From a bacterium (GTDB lineage Bacteria > Joyebacterota > Joyebacteria > Joyebacterales > Joyebacteraceae), in assembly GCA_029990205.1 (NCBI GenBank), contig JAPEKQ010000001.1, positions 186,001 to 250,000 on the forward strand: a DNA stretch of 64,000 bases. The letters are read 5' to 3'. The position numbers were made by a program, and so were the translations under genes. The notes beneath the pieces were generated by a model. The model did not search any database, was not told where the DNA came from, and saw only the letters and a list, made by a program, of their open reading frames with translations. Of this stretch, positions 8,459-17,830 are shown in pieces; position 1 is the stretch's first letter; every line of letters begins with the position of its first letter.

Positions 8459-8836
8459 CTACCCCTTCGTGTGCGCTTCGTACTCGTCGTCGGACATGAG
8501 ACGGTCGATCTCCGCGACATCCGTGAGCTTGAGCTTGATCAGCCACCCGTCGCCGTACGCGTCGGTGTTGATGAGATCCGGCGAATCCTCGAGATCTCCA
8601 TTGATCTCGACGACCTCGCCGGCGACCGGCGAGTAGACCTCGCTGACGCTCTTGACGGACTCGACGGTCGCAAGCACGTCGCCGGCAGAGACGGCCGTCC
8701 CCTCCTCCGGCAGTTCAACGAAGACGATGTCGCCAAGCTCGTGCTGGGCGTAGTCCGAGAGCCCCATCAGGGCCTCTTCGCCGTCGACCTTCAACCACTC
8801 GTGGGATTCCGTGAATCTGAGTCCAGCAGTGCTCAT
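8459..8836 (-). CDS. gcvH: Glycine cleavage system H protein
   Basis: 125 residues. Small lipoyl carrier that shuttles the aminomethyl group from P- to T-protein. The lipoylated lysine is in ATVESVKSVSEVYSP, and FTESHEWLKVDG at the N-terminus and GDGWLIKLKL near the C-terminus are standard. Two adjacent ATG codons (8839 and 8836) follow GAGGGGA; 8836 has better spacing. It lies between gcvT and gcvPA in the same transcript. No lipoate ligase or LipA/LipB gene is in this window, so the carrier must be modified by enzymes encoded elsewhere. Confidence 0.95.
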   Translation of the reverse strand: MSTAGLRFTESHEWLKVDGEEALMGLSDYAQHELGDIVFVELPEEGTAVSAGDVLATVESVKSVSEVYSPVAGEVVEINGDLEDSPDLINTDAYGDGWLIKLKLTDVAEIDRLMSDDEYEAHTKG

Positions 8837-8897
8837 CATTCCCCTCGTTTCTCCCGGTCGCGCGAGGCGCGGATCGACCCGGTCGGACGCGACGCGC

Positions 8898-10004
8898 CTA
8901 CGCGCGCCGCACGCTGCCTTCCTTGTAGAACGGCAGATCGACAAGCTTCGCCTTCAGCCGCCTGCTCCTGATCTCTATCTCGATCGGACCGTCGGTCCCG
9001 ACGGCCAGATACCCCATGCCGATGCCGCGCTCGAGGCTCGGCGAGAACGTGCCGCTCGTCACGACACCGACCGTCTCGTCAGCCGACACGATCGCGTGAC
9101 CGTGCCTCGGAACGCCGCGTCCCTCGAGCTCGAAACCGATCAGACGCTCGGTCAGACCTGCCGCTCGCTTTTCAACGATGGCGTCGCGACCGATGAAGTC
9201 GCCCTTCTTGAGCTTCGTGATCCACATCAGACCCGCCTCGGCGGGTGTTCTCGTGTCATCGATGTCGTTGCCGTAGAGCGCGTAGCCCATCTCGAGGCGG
9301 AGCGTATCGCGGCACCCCAGACCTACCGGCTCGACGTGCAGGGGCGCGCCGCCCTCGAGGAGCGCGTCCCAGATCGTCAAGGCGTCACCGGGCTCGCAGT
9401 AGATCTCGAATCCGTCCTCGCCGGTGTAGCCGGTGCGCGAGACGAGCGCGGTCCTTCCCGCGACGTCCCCGCGAGCGGCATAGTAGTAGCCGAGCGAGGC
9501 GAACGAACCGGCGCCGACAGCTTCCAGCACGTCCTCGGACCGTGGTCCCTGGAGCGCGATGAGCGCGGTCTCGTCCGAGGCGTCGCGGAACTCGGTCCCG
9601 GGAAGCAGATGCGACGTCACCCAGTCGAGGTCCTTCGCCTTGTTCGCGGCATTGACGACGAGCATGTAGGAGTCGCCCAGGCGATAGACGAGAAGGTCGT
9701 CGATGAACCCGCCGTTCTCGTAGCACATCGCCGAGTACTGAACACGGCCGTCGACCAGCGCGGACGCACGGTTCGTCGCGATGCGCTCGAGACTCTCGAG
9801 CGCCGACGAGCCGGAGAGGAAGAACTCACCCATGTGGGAGACATCGAACAGGCCGGCGGTCGATCTGACACGCCGGTGCTCGTCAACGATGCCCCGGTAC
9901 TGAATCGGCATCGCGTACCCTGCGAAGTCGACGATCCTGGCGTCGGCTGCAACATGACGGTCGTAGAGTGCCGTCTTTGCGACGCTGGTCTCCACGTTCA
10001 ACAC
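8898..10004 (-). CDS. gcvT: Aminomethyltransferase (glycine cleavage T protein)
   Basis: 368 residues from a GTG at 10004 (V-L-N-V-E-T-S-V-A-K-T-A-L-Y-D), with GGAAGGGG immediately upstream; an in-frame GTG three codons later is possible. It transfers the methylene group from aminomethyl-GcvH to tetrahydrofolate, releasing ammonia. Family features are the N-terminal FAGYAMPIQYRGIVDEH and STAGLFDVSHMGEF, the folate-pocket region YTGEDGFEIYCEP, LRLEMGYALYGNDID and the C-terminal barrel GVPRHGHAIVS. It is the first gene of the gcv operon, 60 nt upstream of gcvH. Confidence 0.92.
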   Translation of the reverse strand: MLNVETSVAKTALYDRHVAADARIVDFAGYAMPIQYRGIVDEHRRVRSTAGLFDVSHMGEFFLSGSSALESLERIATNRASALVDGRVQYSAMCYENGGFIDDLLVYRLGDSYMLVVNAANKAKDLDWVTSHLLPGTEFRDASDETALIALQGPRSEDVLEAVGAGSFASLGYYYAARGDVAGRTALVSRTGYTGEDGFEIYCEPGDALTIWDALLEGGAPLHVEPVGLGCRDTLRLEMGYALYGNDIDDTRTPAEAGLMWITKLKKGDFIGRDAIVEKRAAGLTERLIGFELEGRGVPRHGHAIVSADETVGVVTSGTFSPSLERGIGMGYLAVGTDGPIEIEIRSRRLKAKLVDLPFYKEGSVRRA

Positions 10005-10113
10005 GTACCCCTTCCGCCCAAAAACGCACGCGACCATGTGGTTCGCGCGCACCTATACGCCGGGGATGATGCGAGATCATCCGAGAGCCCGGCGCGGAAA
10101 TGAACGTCCCATG

Positions 10114-10143
10114 ATGGTAGTCGAGCCGACGGCGAACGGTCAA
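10114..10143 (-). promoter_or_regulatory. Sigma-70-type promoter for the gcv operon
   Basis: Minus strand TTGACC (10138-10143), 18-nt spacer, TACCAT (10114-10119). It leaves a leader of about 100 nt before gcvT. I looked for the paired aptamers of a glycine riboswitch in this leader and did not see them. Confidence 0.5.
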
Positions 10144-10171
10144 GGCGTTTTGCCACAGCACTGAGGCTTCG

Positions 10172-13084
10172 TCAGGATGACTTCGTGGCCCGCTTGCGGC
10201 CGGTCGAGGGTGGCTTCAGAACGTCCCGGAGCACCGCGCCGGTGTACGAACCATCGGTGGCAGCCACCTCCTCGGGACTCCCCTTCGCCACGATCGTCCC
10301 TCCGTCATCGCCCCCCTCGGGACCGAGGTCGACGATGTAGTCGGCGGTCTTGATCACGTCGAGGTTATGCTCGATCACCAGCACGGTGTTGCCCCGGTCG
10401 ACGAGGCGTCCGAGGACCTCGAGGAGCATCTTCACGTCATGGAAGTGGAGACCGGTCGTCGGCTCATCGAGTATGTAGAGCGTCCGACCGGTGCTCTTCC
10501 GCGACAGCTCGGAGGACAGCTTGACGCGCTGCGCCTCACCGCCGGAGAGCGTGGTCGCCGCCTGCCCGAGGTGGATGTATCCAAGTCCCACGTCGGAGAG
10601 CGTCTGGAGCTTCCGGCGGACCATCGGTATGCTGTCGAAGAACTCGAGCGCCTCGGCGACCGTCATTTCCAGAACGTCCGCGATGTTCTTCCCCTTGTAG
10701 AGAATGTCGAGGGTCTCGCGGTTGAAGCGCCTGCCGCCGCACGCCTCGCACGTGACGAAGACGTCCGGGAGGAAGTGCATCTCGATCTTCACCTGGCCGC
10801 CGCCCTGACAGGCCTCGCAGCGCCCGCCCTTGACGTTGAAGCTGAACCGGCCGGGACGATAGCCGCGCGCCCGCGCCTCCGGCACGCGCGCGAAGAGCTG
10901 CCGGATGTGGACGAACGTGCCCGTATAGGTCGCCGGGTTCGAGCGCGGCGTCCTGCCGATGGGCGCCTGACTGATATTGACGACCTTGTCGATGTGCTCG
11001 ATGCCCTCGATCCGGTCGAACCGCCCGGGGACCTTTCTCGCGCGGTGGAACCACTCCGCGAGCGCGCGGTGGAGGATGTCTGAGACGAGCGTGCTCTTGC
11101 CGGACCCCGAGACGCCTGTCACACAGGCGAGCGTACCGAGCGGGAACTCGACATCGATGTTCCGGAGGTTGTTCTCGCGCGCCCCGACGACGGTCAGACA
11201 CGGACCGTCCGTCGCGCGCCGCTCCGTGGGGACGTCGATCCGCTTCCGTTCCGACAGGTAGTCACCGGTCAGCGATTTCGCATGGTCGGGCAGCTCGTCC
11301 GGCGGACAACTGGCGACGACCTCTCCCCCGTGCCTCCCCGCCCCCGGACCGAGGTCGACGACCCAATCGGCGCTGCGGATGGTCTCCTCGTCGTGCTCGA
11401 CGACGATGACCGTGTTGCCGATGTCGCGGAGCGCAGTGAGCGTGCGCAGGAGTTTCGCGTTGTCGTGTTGGTGCAGACCGATCGACGGCTCGTCGAGGAT
11501 GTAGAGCACGCCGACGAGGCGCGAGCCGATCTGCGTCGCGAGGCGGATGCGCTGCGCCTCGCCGCCCGAGAGCGTCCCCGAGGAACGGTCGAGCGTCAGG
11601 TAGTCGAGCCCGACGTCGGAGAGGAAGCCGAGCCGTTCGCCGATCTCCTTGAGGATCTCGTGCGCGATCTTCCTGTCACGCGCGCCGAGCTTGAGCCCAC
11701 CGAAGAACGCCACTCCCTGCTTGACGGACATCGCGGAGACATCGCTGATGGCGAGGCCGCCGACATGCACGGCAAGCGCCTCGGGTCGCAGCCTCGCACC
11801 CTTGCAGGCCGGGCAGTCATCGACCGCCATGAACCCCTCGATCCAGCGCCGGATGTTCTCCGACTTGGTCTCGCGGTAGCGACGCTCGAGGTTCGGGATG
11901 GCGCCCTCGAAGCCGCCGACGTACTCCCAGCGTCCCTTCTCGAACTGAATGTTGTACTCGATCTTCTCGTCACCGGAACCGCGGAGGAGTACCTCCTGCA
12001 CGTGCGGGTCGAGCTCCTCGAACGCCGTCATCAGGTCGAAGCCGTAGAACTCGCAGAGCGCGTCGAGCTTGTGCCGCAGCCAGCCGGTCGCCAGGTCGGG
12101 CCAGCAGGTCACCGCCCCCTCGCGAAGGGACTTCGTGTGGTCGGGCACGATGAGGTCCGGGTCGACTCGCATCTTCGTCCCGAGACCGCCGCACTCCGGG
12201 CACGCGCCATACGGGCTGTTGAATGAGAAGAGGCGCGGCGCGAGTTCTCCGAGGCCGACGCCGCAGTGCGGACACGATGCGGTCTCCGAGAGCAGGAGCT
12301 GCTCCTTGCCGATGAGGACCTCGACGATGCCGTCGCTGAGTTCGAGCGCCGTCTCGAGGGAATCGACCAGGCGCTGCCTGACCTTGGCGCGGAGGACGAG
12401 GCGGTCCACGATGACGGAGATGTCGTGTTTCTTCTTCCGGTTGAGCTTGCCGACCTCGCCGATCTCGGTCGTCTCACCGTCGATACGCACGCGGACGAAC
12501 CCGCCCCGCTCAATGCGCCTGAGCACGTCCTTGTGTTCGCCCTTCTTCCCGCGAACGATCGGTGCGACGATCTCGACGCGCGCTCCGTCCTTGTGACCGA
12601 GGACGATATCCGCCATGTTGTCCACGGTGAGCTGCGAGATCTCGCGACCGCAGACGTGACAGTGCGGGACGCCTATGCGCGCGAACAGGAGCCTGAGATA
12701 GTCGTAGACCTCGGTGGCGGTCCCGACCGTCGACCGCGGGTTGTGCGAGGCGGTGCGCTGCTCGATGGAGATGGCGGGGGACAGCCCGTCGATGGACTCC
12801 ACCCGAGGCTTCTGCATCTGCGAGAGGAACTGGCGCGCGTATGCGGAGAGCGACTCGACGTAGCGACGCTGTCCCTCCGCGTATATCGTATCGAACGCCA
12901 GCGACGACTTCCCGGAGCCGGAGAGCCCCGTGATGACCACGAGCGAGTTGCGCGGCATCTCGAGGTCGAAACCTTTGAGATTGTGCTCGCGGGCGCCCCT
13001 CACGATCAGGCTGCCGGGATCCCCCTGGACCGCCTTTCGGCTCGCAGAACGGGCACTATCTCTTGACTGGCGGGATTTTGGCAT
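10172..13084 (-). CDS. uvrA: UvrABC excinuclease subunit A
   Basis: 970 residues. The DNA-damage-recognition ATPase of nucleotide excision repair; it dimerises and loads UvrB. Two ABC ATPase modules are visible: Walker [15 protein letters not shown] near residue 55 with signature [17 protein letters not shown], and a second Walker [16 protein letters not shown] with [18 protein letters not shown]. Zinc-binding CPHCG...CPECGGLG and CEACQGGG...CEACGGRRF are present. Length is normal. The ATG at 13084 begins [10 protein letters not shown], a slightly extended basic N-terminus. No ribosome site precedes it and a -10-like box lies only 7 nt upstream, so the mRNA is predicted to be leaderless. It is divergent from the phosphatase-like gene at 13147. 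Confidence 0.95.
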   Translation of the reverse strand: MPKSRQSRDSARSASRKAVQGDPGSLIVRGAREHNLKGFDLEMPRNSLVVITGLSGSGKSSLAFDTIYAEGQRRYVESLSAYARQFLSQMQKPRVESIDGLSPAISIEQRTASHNPRSTVGTATEVYDYLRLLFARIGVPHCHVCGREISQLTVDNMADIVLGHKDGARVEIVAPIVRGKKGEHKDVLRRIERGGFVRVRIDGETTEIGEVGKLNRKKKHDISVIVDRLVLRAKVRQRLVDSLETALELSDGIVEVLIGKEQLLLSETASCPHCGVGLGELAPRLFSFNSPYGACPECGGLGTKMRVDPDLIVPDHTKSLREGAVTCWPDLATGWLRHKLDALCEFYGFDLMTAFEELDPHVQEVLLRGSGDEKIEYNIQFEKGRWEYVGGFEGAIPNLERRYRETKSENIRRWIEGFMAVDDCPACKGARLRPEALAVHVGGLAISDVSAMSVKQGVAFFGGLKLGARDRKIAHEILKEIGERLGFLSDVGLDYLTLDRSSGTLSGGEAQRIRLATQIGSRLVGVLYILDEPSIGLHQHDNAKLLRTLTALRDIGNTVIVVEHDEETIRSADWVVDLGPGAGRHGGEVVASCPPDELPDHAKSLTGDYLSERKRIDVPTERRATDGPCLTVVGARENNLRNIDVEFPLGTLACVTGVSGSGKSTLVSDILHRALAEWFHRARKVPGRFDRIEGIEHIDKVVNISQAPIGRTPRSNPATYTGTFVHIRQLFARVPEARARGYRPGRFSFNVKGGRCEACQGGGQVKIEMHFLPDVFVTCEACGGRRFNRETLDILYKGKNIADVLEMTVAEALEFFDSIPMVRRKLQTLSDVGLGYIHLGQAATTLSGGEAQRVKLSSELSRKSTGRTLYILDEPTTGLHFHDVKMLLEVLGRLVDRGNTVLVIEHNLDVIKTADYIVDLGPEGGDDGGTIVAKGSPEEVAATDGSYTGAVLRDVLKPPSTGRKRATKSS

Positions 13085-13091
13085 GCTAAAG

Positions 13092-13120
13092 ATTCTACTA
13101 CGATTCGATACACACAACAA
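13092..13120 (-). promoter_or_regulatory. Promoter of uvrA giving a leaderless transcript
   Basis: Minus strand TAGAAT (13092-13097; 5 of 6 match to TATAAT) with TTGTTG at 17 nt (13115-13120). The uvrA ATG begins 7 nt after the -10 box, so the expected transcription start falls on or next to the A of the start codon. I see no LexA-type palindrome here. Confidence 0.5.
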
Positions 13121-13146
13121 GACGCAAAGCCGGAGCAGACACACAC

Positions 13147-14442
13147 ATGACGATCAGGACAACGATGCTCGCAGCGCTTCTCATCGTGGCGCTCGCCCTT
13201 CTCGCCCTCGCGATCTTCTGGCAGCCGACCGTGGCCCCGACCGCCTCGACGAGCGGTCTGAAGGTCGTCGTCGTGGGCGTCGACGGACTTGACTGGTTCA
13301 TCCTCCAGAAGTATGTGGCCGAGGGACGGATGCCGTTCTTCGGCCATCTGGCTTCACGAAGCGTGCTCGGGAGTGTCGCCGCCGACCGCCCGGTCATTCC
13401 CGTGGTCGGGTGGACGCAGCTCGGCGACGGCAGGCTTCTCTCGGAGGGCGCGCTCGCGGAGCTTGAAGGACTCCGGGGCCGGGCCGTCAGCACCGGGGCT
13501 CCGGGTATCGCGCGGTCGGTCGTCTCGTCAGGCGGCTCCTGTCTGACCGTGGGGTGGCCGGGCACGTGGCCCCTCGATGAACCCGGGGACGTGGGAACGG
13601 TGGTCGCGCCGTACGCGCCGGACGCGCCGGCGCACGAGGTCGCGCTCGCCCCGATGCTGTTCGAGGGCGGACGAGCGCAAGCGCTCCCGGGAGAGATCAC
13701 CGGCCGTATCGACGAAACGGTCAGCGTCGGCACGGAGTTGTGGCTCGCGGACTTCGAGCAGGACATCATCCCCCCCGGACGGGACCCCGAGGAGTGGCTC
13801 GACAATGTGCTCGCGGCGCGTTGGTCGTACCTTTCGGACCGCGCGACACTCGACCTGGCGGCGGGACTGTACGCCGAACTCGAACCGGAGATCGCGCTCA
13901 TCCACTTCGGCGGCCTGGACGCCGTGAGCCACCGGTTCGTCGCGCCGGGAATGCCCGAGTTCTTCCCGGGGCTCTCGCCCGATGCCGCCGAGCGCTACTC
14001 GGACGTTCTCCCGGCCTACTACGAGTTCATCGACTCGGCCATCCGCCGCATCCATCGACTGACCGACGATCGCACGGTCTTCCTGCTCTGCTCCACCTAC
14101 GGCACGCACCCGACCGAGGGGGACATCCGGATCGCCGGATCGCACGAGCGCGGTTCACCCGGGGTGTTCGCGCTGAGCGGTCCGAAGGTCGCGCCGGTCC
14201 CGACACCCATCGAGCTCTCCACGGTCGATGTCGCGCCGACGCTGCTCGCCCTGCTCGGACGCCCGATCCCATCCGATCTCGACGGCCGGATCGTGACAAC
14301 GGCCACGCCCGCGGGATTCCTGCAGATGTCGCCTCCGACCTACGCGGCCTCCACGAACCCGATCGTCGAACCATCCCCCTGCGCGAGCGACGATATGGAA
14401 TCGCTTGCGGCACAGATGGTCAGACGGCTGTCGGGGAACTAG
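13147..14442 (+). CDS. Alkaline-phosphatase-superfamily (type I phosphodiesterase-like) exported protein
   Basis: 431 residues with an N-terminal signal anchor (residues 7-27, [14 protein letters not shown]), so it is periplasmic or membrane-tethered. [14 protein letters not shown] supplies the first metal-binding Asp; [13 protein letters not shown] carries the expected nucleophilic Thr after the Trp; [13 protein letters not shown] supplies the Asp and His of the second site, and [12 protein letters not shown] the last His. The usual SDHG block reads [11 protein letters not shown] here, so the Asp-His pair that completes one metal site is missing. It could be a pseudo-enzyme or a diverged hydrolase. 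GGAG lies upstream of the ATG. Divergent from uvrA; substrate unknown. Confidence 0.75.
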   Translation: MTIRTTMLAALLIVALALLALAIFWQPTVAPTASTSGLKVVVVGVDGLDWFILQKYVAEGRMPFFGHLASRSVLGSVAADRPVIPVVGWTQLGDGRLLSEGALAELEGLRGRAVSTGAPGIARSVVSSGGSCLTVGWPGTWPLDEPGDVGTVVAPYAPDAPAHEVALAPMLFEGGRAQALPGEITGRIDETVSVGTELWLADFEQDIIPPGRDPEEWLDNVLAARWSYLSDRATLDLAAGLYAELEPEIALIHFGGLDAVSHRFVAPGMPEFFPGLSPDAAERYSDVLPAYYEFIDSAIRRIHRLTDDRTVFLLCSTYGTHPTEGDIRIAGSHERGSPGVFALSGPKVAPVPTPIELSTVDVAPTLLALLGRPIPSDLDGRIVTTATPAGFLQMSPPTYAASTNPIVEPSPCASDDMESLAAQMVRRLSGN

Positions 14443-14492
14443 ACCGGAGGCGCGCCGCGTCGAGCGAGACGTTGAACGATCCCACAACGAAC

Positions 14493-14524
14493 AGAGGCCC
14501 GGCCGCAGCTGCGGTCGGGCCTCT
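14493..14524. terminator. Bidirectional terminator between convergent genes
   Basis: Strong near-perfect inverted repeat AGAGGCCCG-GCCGCAGCTGCGGT-CGGGCCTCT lies between the plus-strand gene ending at 14442 and etfA ending at 14549. Weak T-rich tracts flank both sides, as expected for a shared terminator of converging transcripts. Confidence 0.7.
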
Positions 14525-14548
14525 CTGATTCTTCCGTCGCGATGCGCG

Positions 14549-15745
14549 CTACTCCGTCGCGCTCCCCTGCAGTGCTTTCGTCAGCCGCGGCAGGATCTCG
14601 AACACGTCACCGACGATGCCGAAGGTCGCGACCTTGAAGATGGGAGCGTCCGGGTCCTTGTTGATGGCCACGATCACCTTCGCCGACTGCATGCCGGCGA
14701 GGTGCTGAACGGCTCCGGAGATTCCGCAGGCGATGTAGAGCTTCGGCTGAACGGTCTTCCCCGTCTGACCGACCTGGTGCGAGTACTGGACCCACCCGGC
14801 ATCGACGGCCGCGCGCGATGCGCCGACCGCGCCACCGACAGCGGCTGCGAGCTCCTCGATCAGATGAAAGTGCTCGGGACCGCCAAGACCACGGCCACCC
14901 GAGACGATGACGTCGGCGTCCGCGATGTTGACCGTCTGGGTCAGATCCTTCACGAACTCGACGTAGTCGACGTTCGAGGTGAGGAGACCCGCGTCAACCG
15001 TCTCGTTGACGATCTCGCCCTGACGCGACGTGTCGGCGTCGAGCGCCGACATGACCTTGTGGCGCACAGTCGACATCTGCGGCCGGTGGTTCGGGCAGAT
15101 GATGGTCGCCATGATGTTGCCGCCGAACGCCGGACGCGTCTGCAGAAGCTGGCGGGTGCCGTCCTCGATCGCCAGGCCCGTGCAATCGGCCGTGAGTCCG
15201 GTCTTCACCTGGACCGCGACCCGCGGGATCAGCGAACGACCCAGCACGGTCGCGCCGGTGAGCACGATCTCGGGCTTGTGGCGCGTGATCAGCTCGGCGA
15301 CGACATTCGCGTAGGGCTCGTCGAGGAAATTGAGGAGCGATGGATCGTCCACGACATGAACGCGGTCCGCGCCCCGGTGCACGAGCTCCGTCGCCATCGC
15401 TGCGACGCCGGAACCGAGAAGCACGGCCGAGAGCTCCGTCCCGAGCTGGTCGGCGAGTTCGCGCCCCTTCCCCAGAAGCTCGAACGACACATCGTTGAGT
15501 TCTCCGTTTCGCTGCTCCGCCACGACCCACACGCCTCGGTAGTCATCCAGCGACACGGTCTCCTGCTGCGCCTGTCTGAGAATGATCGCATCGAACTTGC
15601 ACGCGTCCACGCATGCTCCACACAGCGTGCACTTGTCATTGATGACGGCGAGGCCGTCCTTCATCTCGATGGCCTCGTAGAGACACGCGCTGACACAGAG
15701 CCCGCAGCCTACGCATCGGTCCCGCACTACCTCGATACTGCTCAC
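14549..15745 (-). CDS. etfA: Electron transfer flavoprotein alpha subunit with N-terminal 2[4Fe-4S] ferredoxin domain
   Basis: 398 residues, about 65 longer than plain EtfA because of an N-terminal ferredoxin domain with two clusters: CVGCGLCVSACLYEAI and CTLCGACVDACKFDAI. The EtfA part follows from residue 70, with the FAD-binding C-terminal region GGRGLGGPEHFHLIEELA, GASRAAVDAGW, QVGQTGKTVQPKLYIACGIS and KVIVAINKDPDAPIF. Such ferredoxin-fused EtfA is known from flavin-bifurcating systems, for example CarE of the Acetobacterium caffeyl-CoA reductase. The start is GTG with GGGAGAG upstream. With etfB and an acyl-CoA dehydrogenase upstream it likely forms a complex; bifurcation is inferred. 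Confidence 0.93.
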   Translation of the reverse strand: MSSIEVVRDRCVGCGLCVSACLYEAIEMKDGLAVINDKCTLCGACVDACKFDAIILRQAQQETVSLDDYRGVWVVAEQRNGELNDVSFELLGKGRELADQLGTELSAVLLGSGVAAMATELVHRGADRVHVVDDPSLLNFLDEPYANVVAELITRHKPEIVLTGATVLGRSLIPRVAVQVKTGLTADCTGLAIEDGTRQLLQTRPAFGGNIMATIICPNHRPQMSTVRHKVMSALDADTSRQGEIVNETVDAGLLTSNVDYVEFVKDLTQTVNIADADVIVSGGRGLGGPEHFHLIEELAAAVGGAVGASRAAVDAGWVQYSHQVGQTGKTVQPKLYIACGISGAVQHLAGMQSAKVIVAINKDPDAPIFKVATFGIVGDVFEILPRLTKALQGSATE

Positions 15746-15800
15746 GCGTTACTCTCCCGAATCGGTGCCGCGCCCGGAGCCCGCCCCGAGCGGGATACGA

Positions 15801-15880
15801 AGACGCATCGACTCTCCCTGCTGCGCATCGCTCTTGCCGACTGCGCGTCGCTTCTCTCTACTGCGCCTCGCCTCTGAGAA
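15801..15880. repeat. Degenerate 20-bp tandem repeat, etfA-etfB spacer
   Basis: Three units with the core CTGCGCxTCGCx begin exactly at 15821, 15841 and 15861, and a weaker fourth unit starts at 15801. The last unit covers the end of etfB, so the repeat may come from slippage at the 3' end of the gene. No function is evident. Confidence 0.45.
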
Positions 15881-16652
15881 TGGGCAGGAGCTCCTCAACA
15901 AGCTTCGGTACGGTCTCCTCCGTCTCGCCCTCGAAGACGACTCCTCCCGCCTTGAGTTCGGGCGCGAAGATCTTCATGACGCGGGTCGGTGACCCGTCCA
16001 GACCGAGTTCGGCGGGATCCACATCGAGGTCGGCTGCGCCCCACACCGTGATCTCCGCCTTCTTCGCCTTCATCTTCCCCTTGAGCGAGGGAAGCCTTGG
16101 TTCATTGATGTCCTTGACGACCGTGAAGAGCGCAGGCAGCGGGACGCGAAGCACGTCGTGACCGTCCTCCATCATCCGCTCCACGGTGCACTCCGCGCCG
16201 TCGAGCGCGGCGGCCTTGACGTACGCGACCTGGGGTATCCCGAGGAGCCGCGCCACTCCCGGACCGACCTGCGCCGTGTCGCCGTCGATGGCCTGCTTGC
16301 CGCAGAGGATGACATCAACGTCCCCGAGCTTCCGGACGCCCGCGGCGAGGGTGTACGACGTGGACCACGTATCGGACCCGGCGAACGCCCGGTCTGACAG
16401 CAGAATGGCATCGTCGATACCGATCGACAGCGCTTCGCGAAGCGCGTCCTCCACCTGCGGCGGCCCCATCGACATCACCGTGACCGTCCCTTCGCCCGCG
16501 GCCTCGCGCATGCGGAGACCTTCCTCGAGCGCGTACATGTCGAACGGGTTGATGATCGACGGAACACCCTCACGGATGAGCGTGTTCGTCTCGCGGTCCA
16601 TGCGGACCTCTGTCGTGTCCGGCACCTGCTTGATGAGAACAACGATCCTCAT
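15858..16652 (-). CDS. etfB: Electron transfer flavoprotein beta subunit
   Basis: 264 residues. Partner of EtfA that takes electrons from acyl-CoA dehydrogenase. MRIVVLIKQVPDTTEVRMD is the family N-terminus. INPFDMYALEEGLRMRE, DRAFAGSDTW and CGKQAIDGDTAQVGP match the EtfB class that carries a second flavin in bifurcating complexes (CarD and related), rather than the AMP-binding housekeeping form; this is from remembered motifs. The gene starts 8 nt after the acyl-CoA dehydrogenase stop and is separated from etfA by a 112-nt spacer with tandem repeats. Confidence 0.93.
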   Translation of the reverse strand: MRIVVLIKQVPDTTEVRMDRETNTLIREGVPSIINPFDMYALEEGLRMREAAGEGTVTVMSMGPPQVEDALREALSIGIDDAILLSDRAFAGSDTWSTSYTLAAGVRKLGDVDVILCGKQAIDGDTAQVGPGVARLLGIPQVAYVKAAALDGAECTVERMMEDGHDVLRVPLPALFTVVKDINEPRLPSLKGKMKAKKAEITVWGAADLDVDPAELGLDGSPTRVMKIFAPELKAGGVVFEGETEETVPKLVEELLPILRGEAQ

Positions 16653-16660
16653 GGCGTCCC

Positions 16661-17830
16661 CTACTCGCCGCGCTTCTCCTTCGCGGCGCTCTCCTTGATG
16701 ACCTGCGAGGCGATAACGGCCCGCTGGATCTGGTTGGTCCCTTCGTAGATCTGCGTGATCTTCGCGTCACGCATCATCTTCTCGACCGGATACTCCTTCA
16801 TGTAACCGTACCCGCCGAGCACCTGAACGGCGTCGGTCGTGACGGACATCGCCACGTCGGACGCGAAGAGCTTGGCCATCGCCGAGATCTTCGCGAGATC
16901 CTTCGATCCGGAATCGACGATGCGGGCCGCCTGGTGCACGATGGCCCGCGCCGCCTCGACCTGCGTCGCCATGTCGGCGAGCATGAACTGGAGTCCCTGA
17001 AACGATGCGACGGGCTGACCGAACTGCTCGCGGTGACGCGCGTACTTGACGGCCTCGTCGAGCGCGCCCTGCGCGATGCCGACCGCCTGCGCGGCAACGC
17101 CGGGCCGGGAGTGGTCGAACGTCTTCATCGCCACCATGAATCCCATGCCTTCACGGCCGAGCAGGTTCTCCTTCGGGACCCGGCAGTCCTGGAAGATGAG
17201 CTCGCGAGTCGCCGACGCGCGGATGCCCATCTTGTTCTCCTTCTTGCCGAAGGTGAACCCGGGCGTGTCCTTCTCAACGATGAGACAGCTGATGCCGCGG
17301 ATGCCGACACCCTTCTTCGTGCGGGCGACGACGGTGTAGGTCTCAGCCTCGCCACCGTTGGTGATCCACTGCTTCGTCCCGTTGATGACGTACTCGTCGC
17401 CGTCGAGCACGGCCGTCGTCTCGATGGCTCCCGCGTCGCTGCCTGCGTTCGCTTCGGTGAGCGCGAAGGCGGCGAGCTTCTCACCGGCCGCGATCGGCGG
17501 CAGGTACTTCTTCTTCTGCTCGTCGCTTCCGAAGAGAAGGATCGGATAGGTGCCCAGTGCGGTCGCGGCGAACGACAGCGAGATGCCGCCGCAGACGCGA
17601 GAGAGCTCCTCGGTGGCGACACACATCTCCATCGCGCCGCCGCCGAACCCGCCGTACTCCTCCGGGATGTACACGCCGCAGATGTCCGACTCCGCGAAGA
17701 CCTTCACGATCTCCCACGGGAACTCGCCGCTCTCATCAAGCTCCTCGCGGACAGGGAGGATCTTCTCGCGCGCGATCTGGGCGCACAGGTCCTTCAGCAT
17801 CTGCTGTTCTTCAGTGAGGAAACAGCTCAT
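16661..17830 (-). CDS. Acyl-CoA dehydrogenase
   Basis: 389 residues, standard length. FAD enzyme that oxidises an acyl-CoA to enoyl-CoA (or the reverse with a bifurcating Etf). Family blocks: FALTEANAGSDAGAIETTA, WITNGGEAETYTV, RASATRELIFQDCRVP, REQFGQPVASFQGLQFMLADM and QVLGGYGYMKEYPVEKMMRDAK. The catalytic base is the Glu in ITQIYEGTNQIQR, at the position used by short- and medium-chain butyryl-CoA-type dehydrogenases. It overlaps the rnc stop by 4 nt (ATGA) and is followed by etfB, so lipid synthesis, RNase III and this redox unit share a transcript. Chain-length preference cannot be read from sequence alone. Confidence 0.92.
   Translation of the reverse strand: MSCFLTEEQQMLKDLCAQIAREKILPVREELDESGEFPWEIVKVFAESDICGVYIPEEYGGFGGGAMEMCVATEELSRVCGGISLSFAATALGTYPILLFGSDEQKKKYLPPIAAGEKLAAFALTEANAGSDAGAIETTAVLDGDEYVINGTKQWITNGGEAETYTVVARTKKGVGIRGISCLIVEKDTPGFTFGKKENKMGIRASATRELIFQDCRVPKENLLGREGMGFMVAMKTFDHSRPGVAAQAVGIAQGALDEAVKYARHREQFGQPVASFQGLQFMLADMATQVEAARAIVHQAARIVDSGSKDLAKISAMAKLFASDVAMSVTTDAVQVLGGYGYMKEYPVEKMMRDAKITQIYEGTNQIQRAVIASQVIKESAAKEKRGE

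Noticed and set aside
10005-10113. Glycine riboswitch in the gcvT leader
   Set aside because: I looked for the conserved paired aptamer cores on the minus strand between the promoter and gcvT and did not find them; the leader is also too short for a tandem aptamer.
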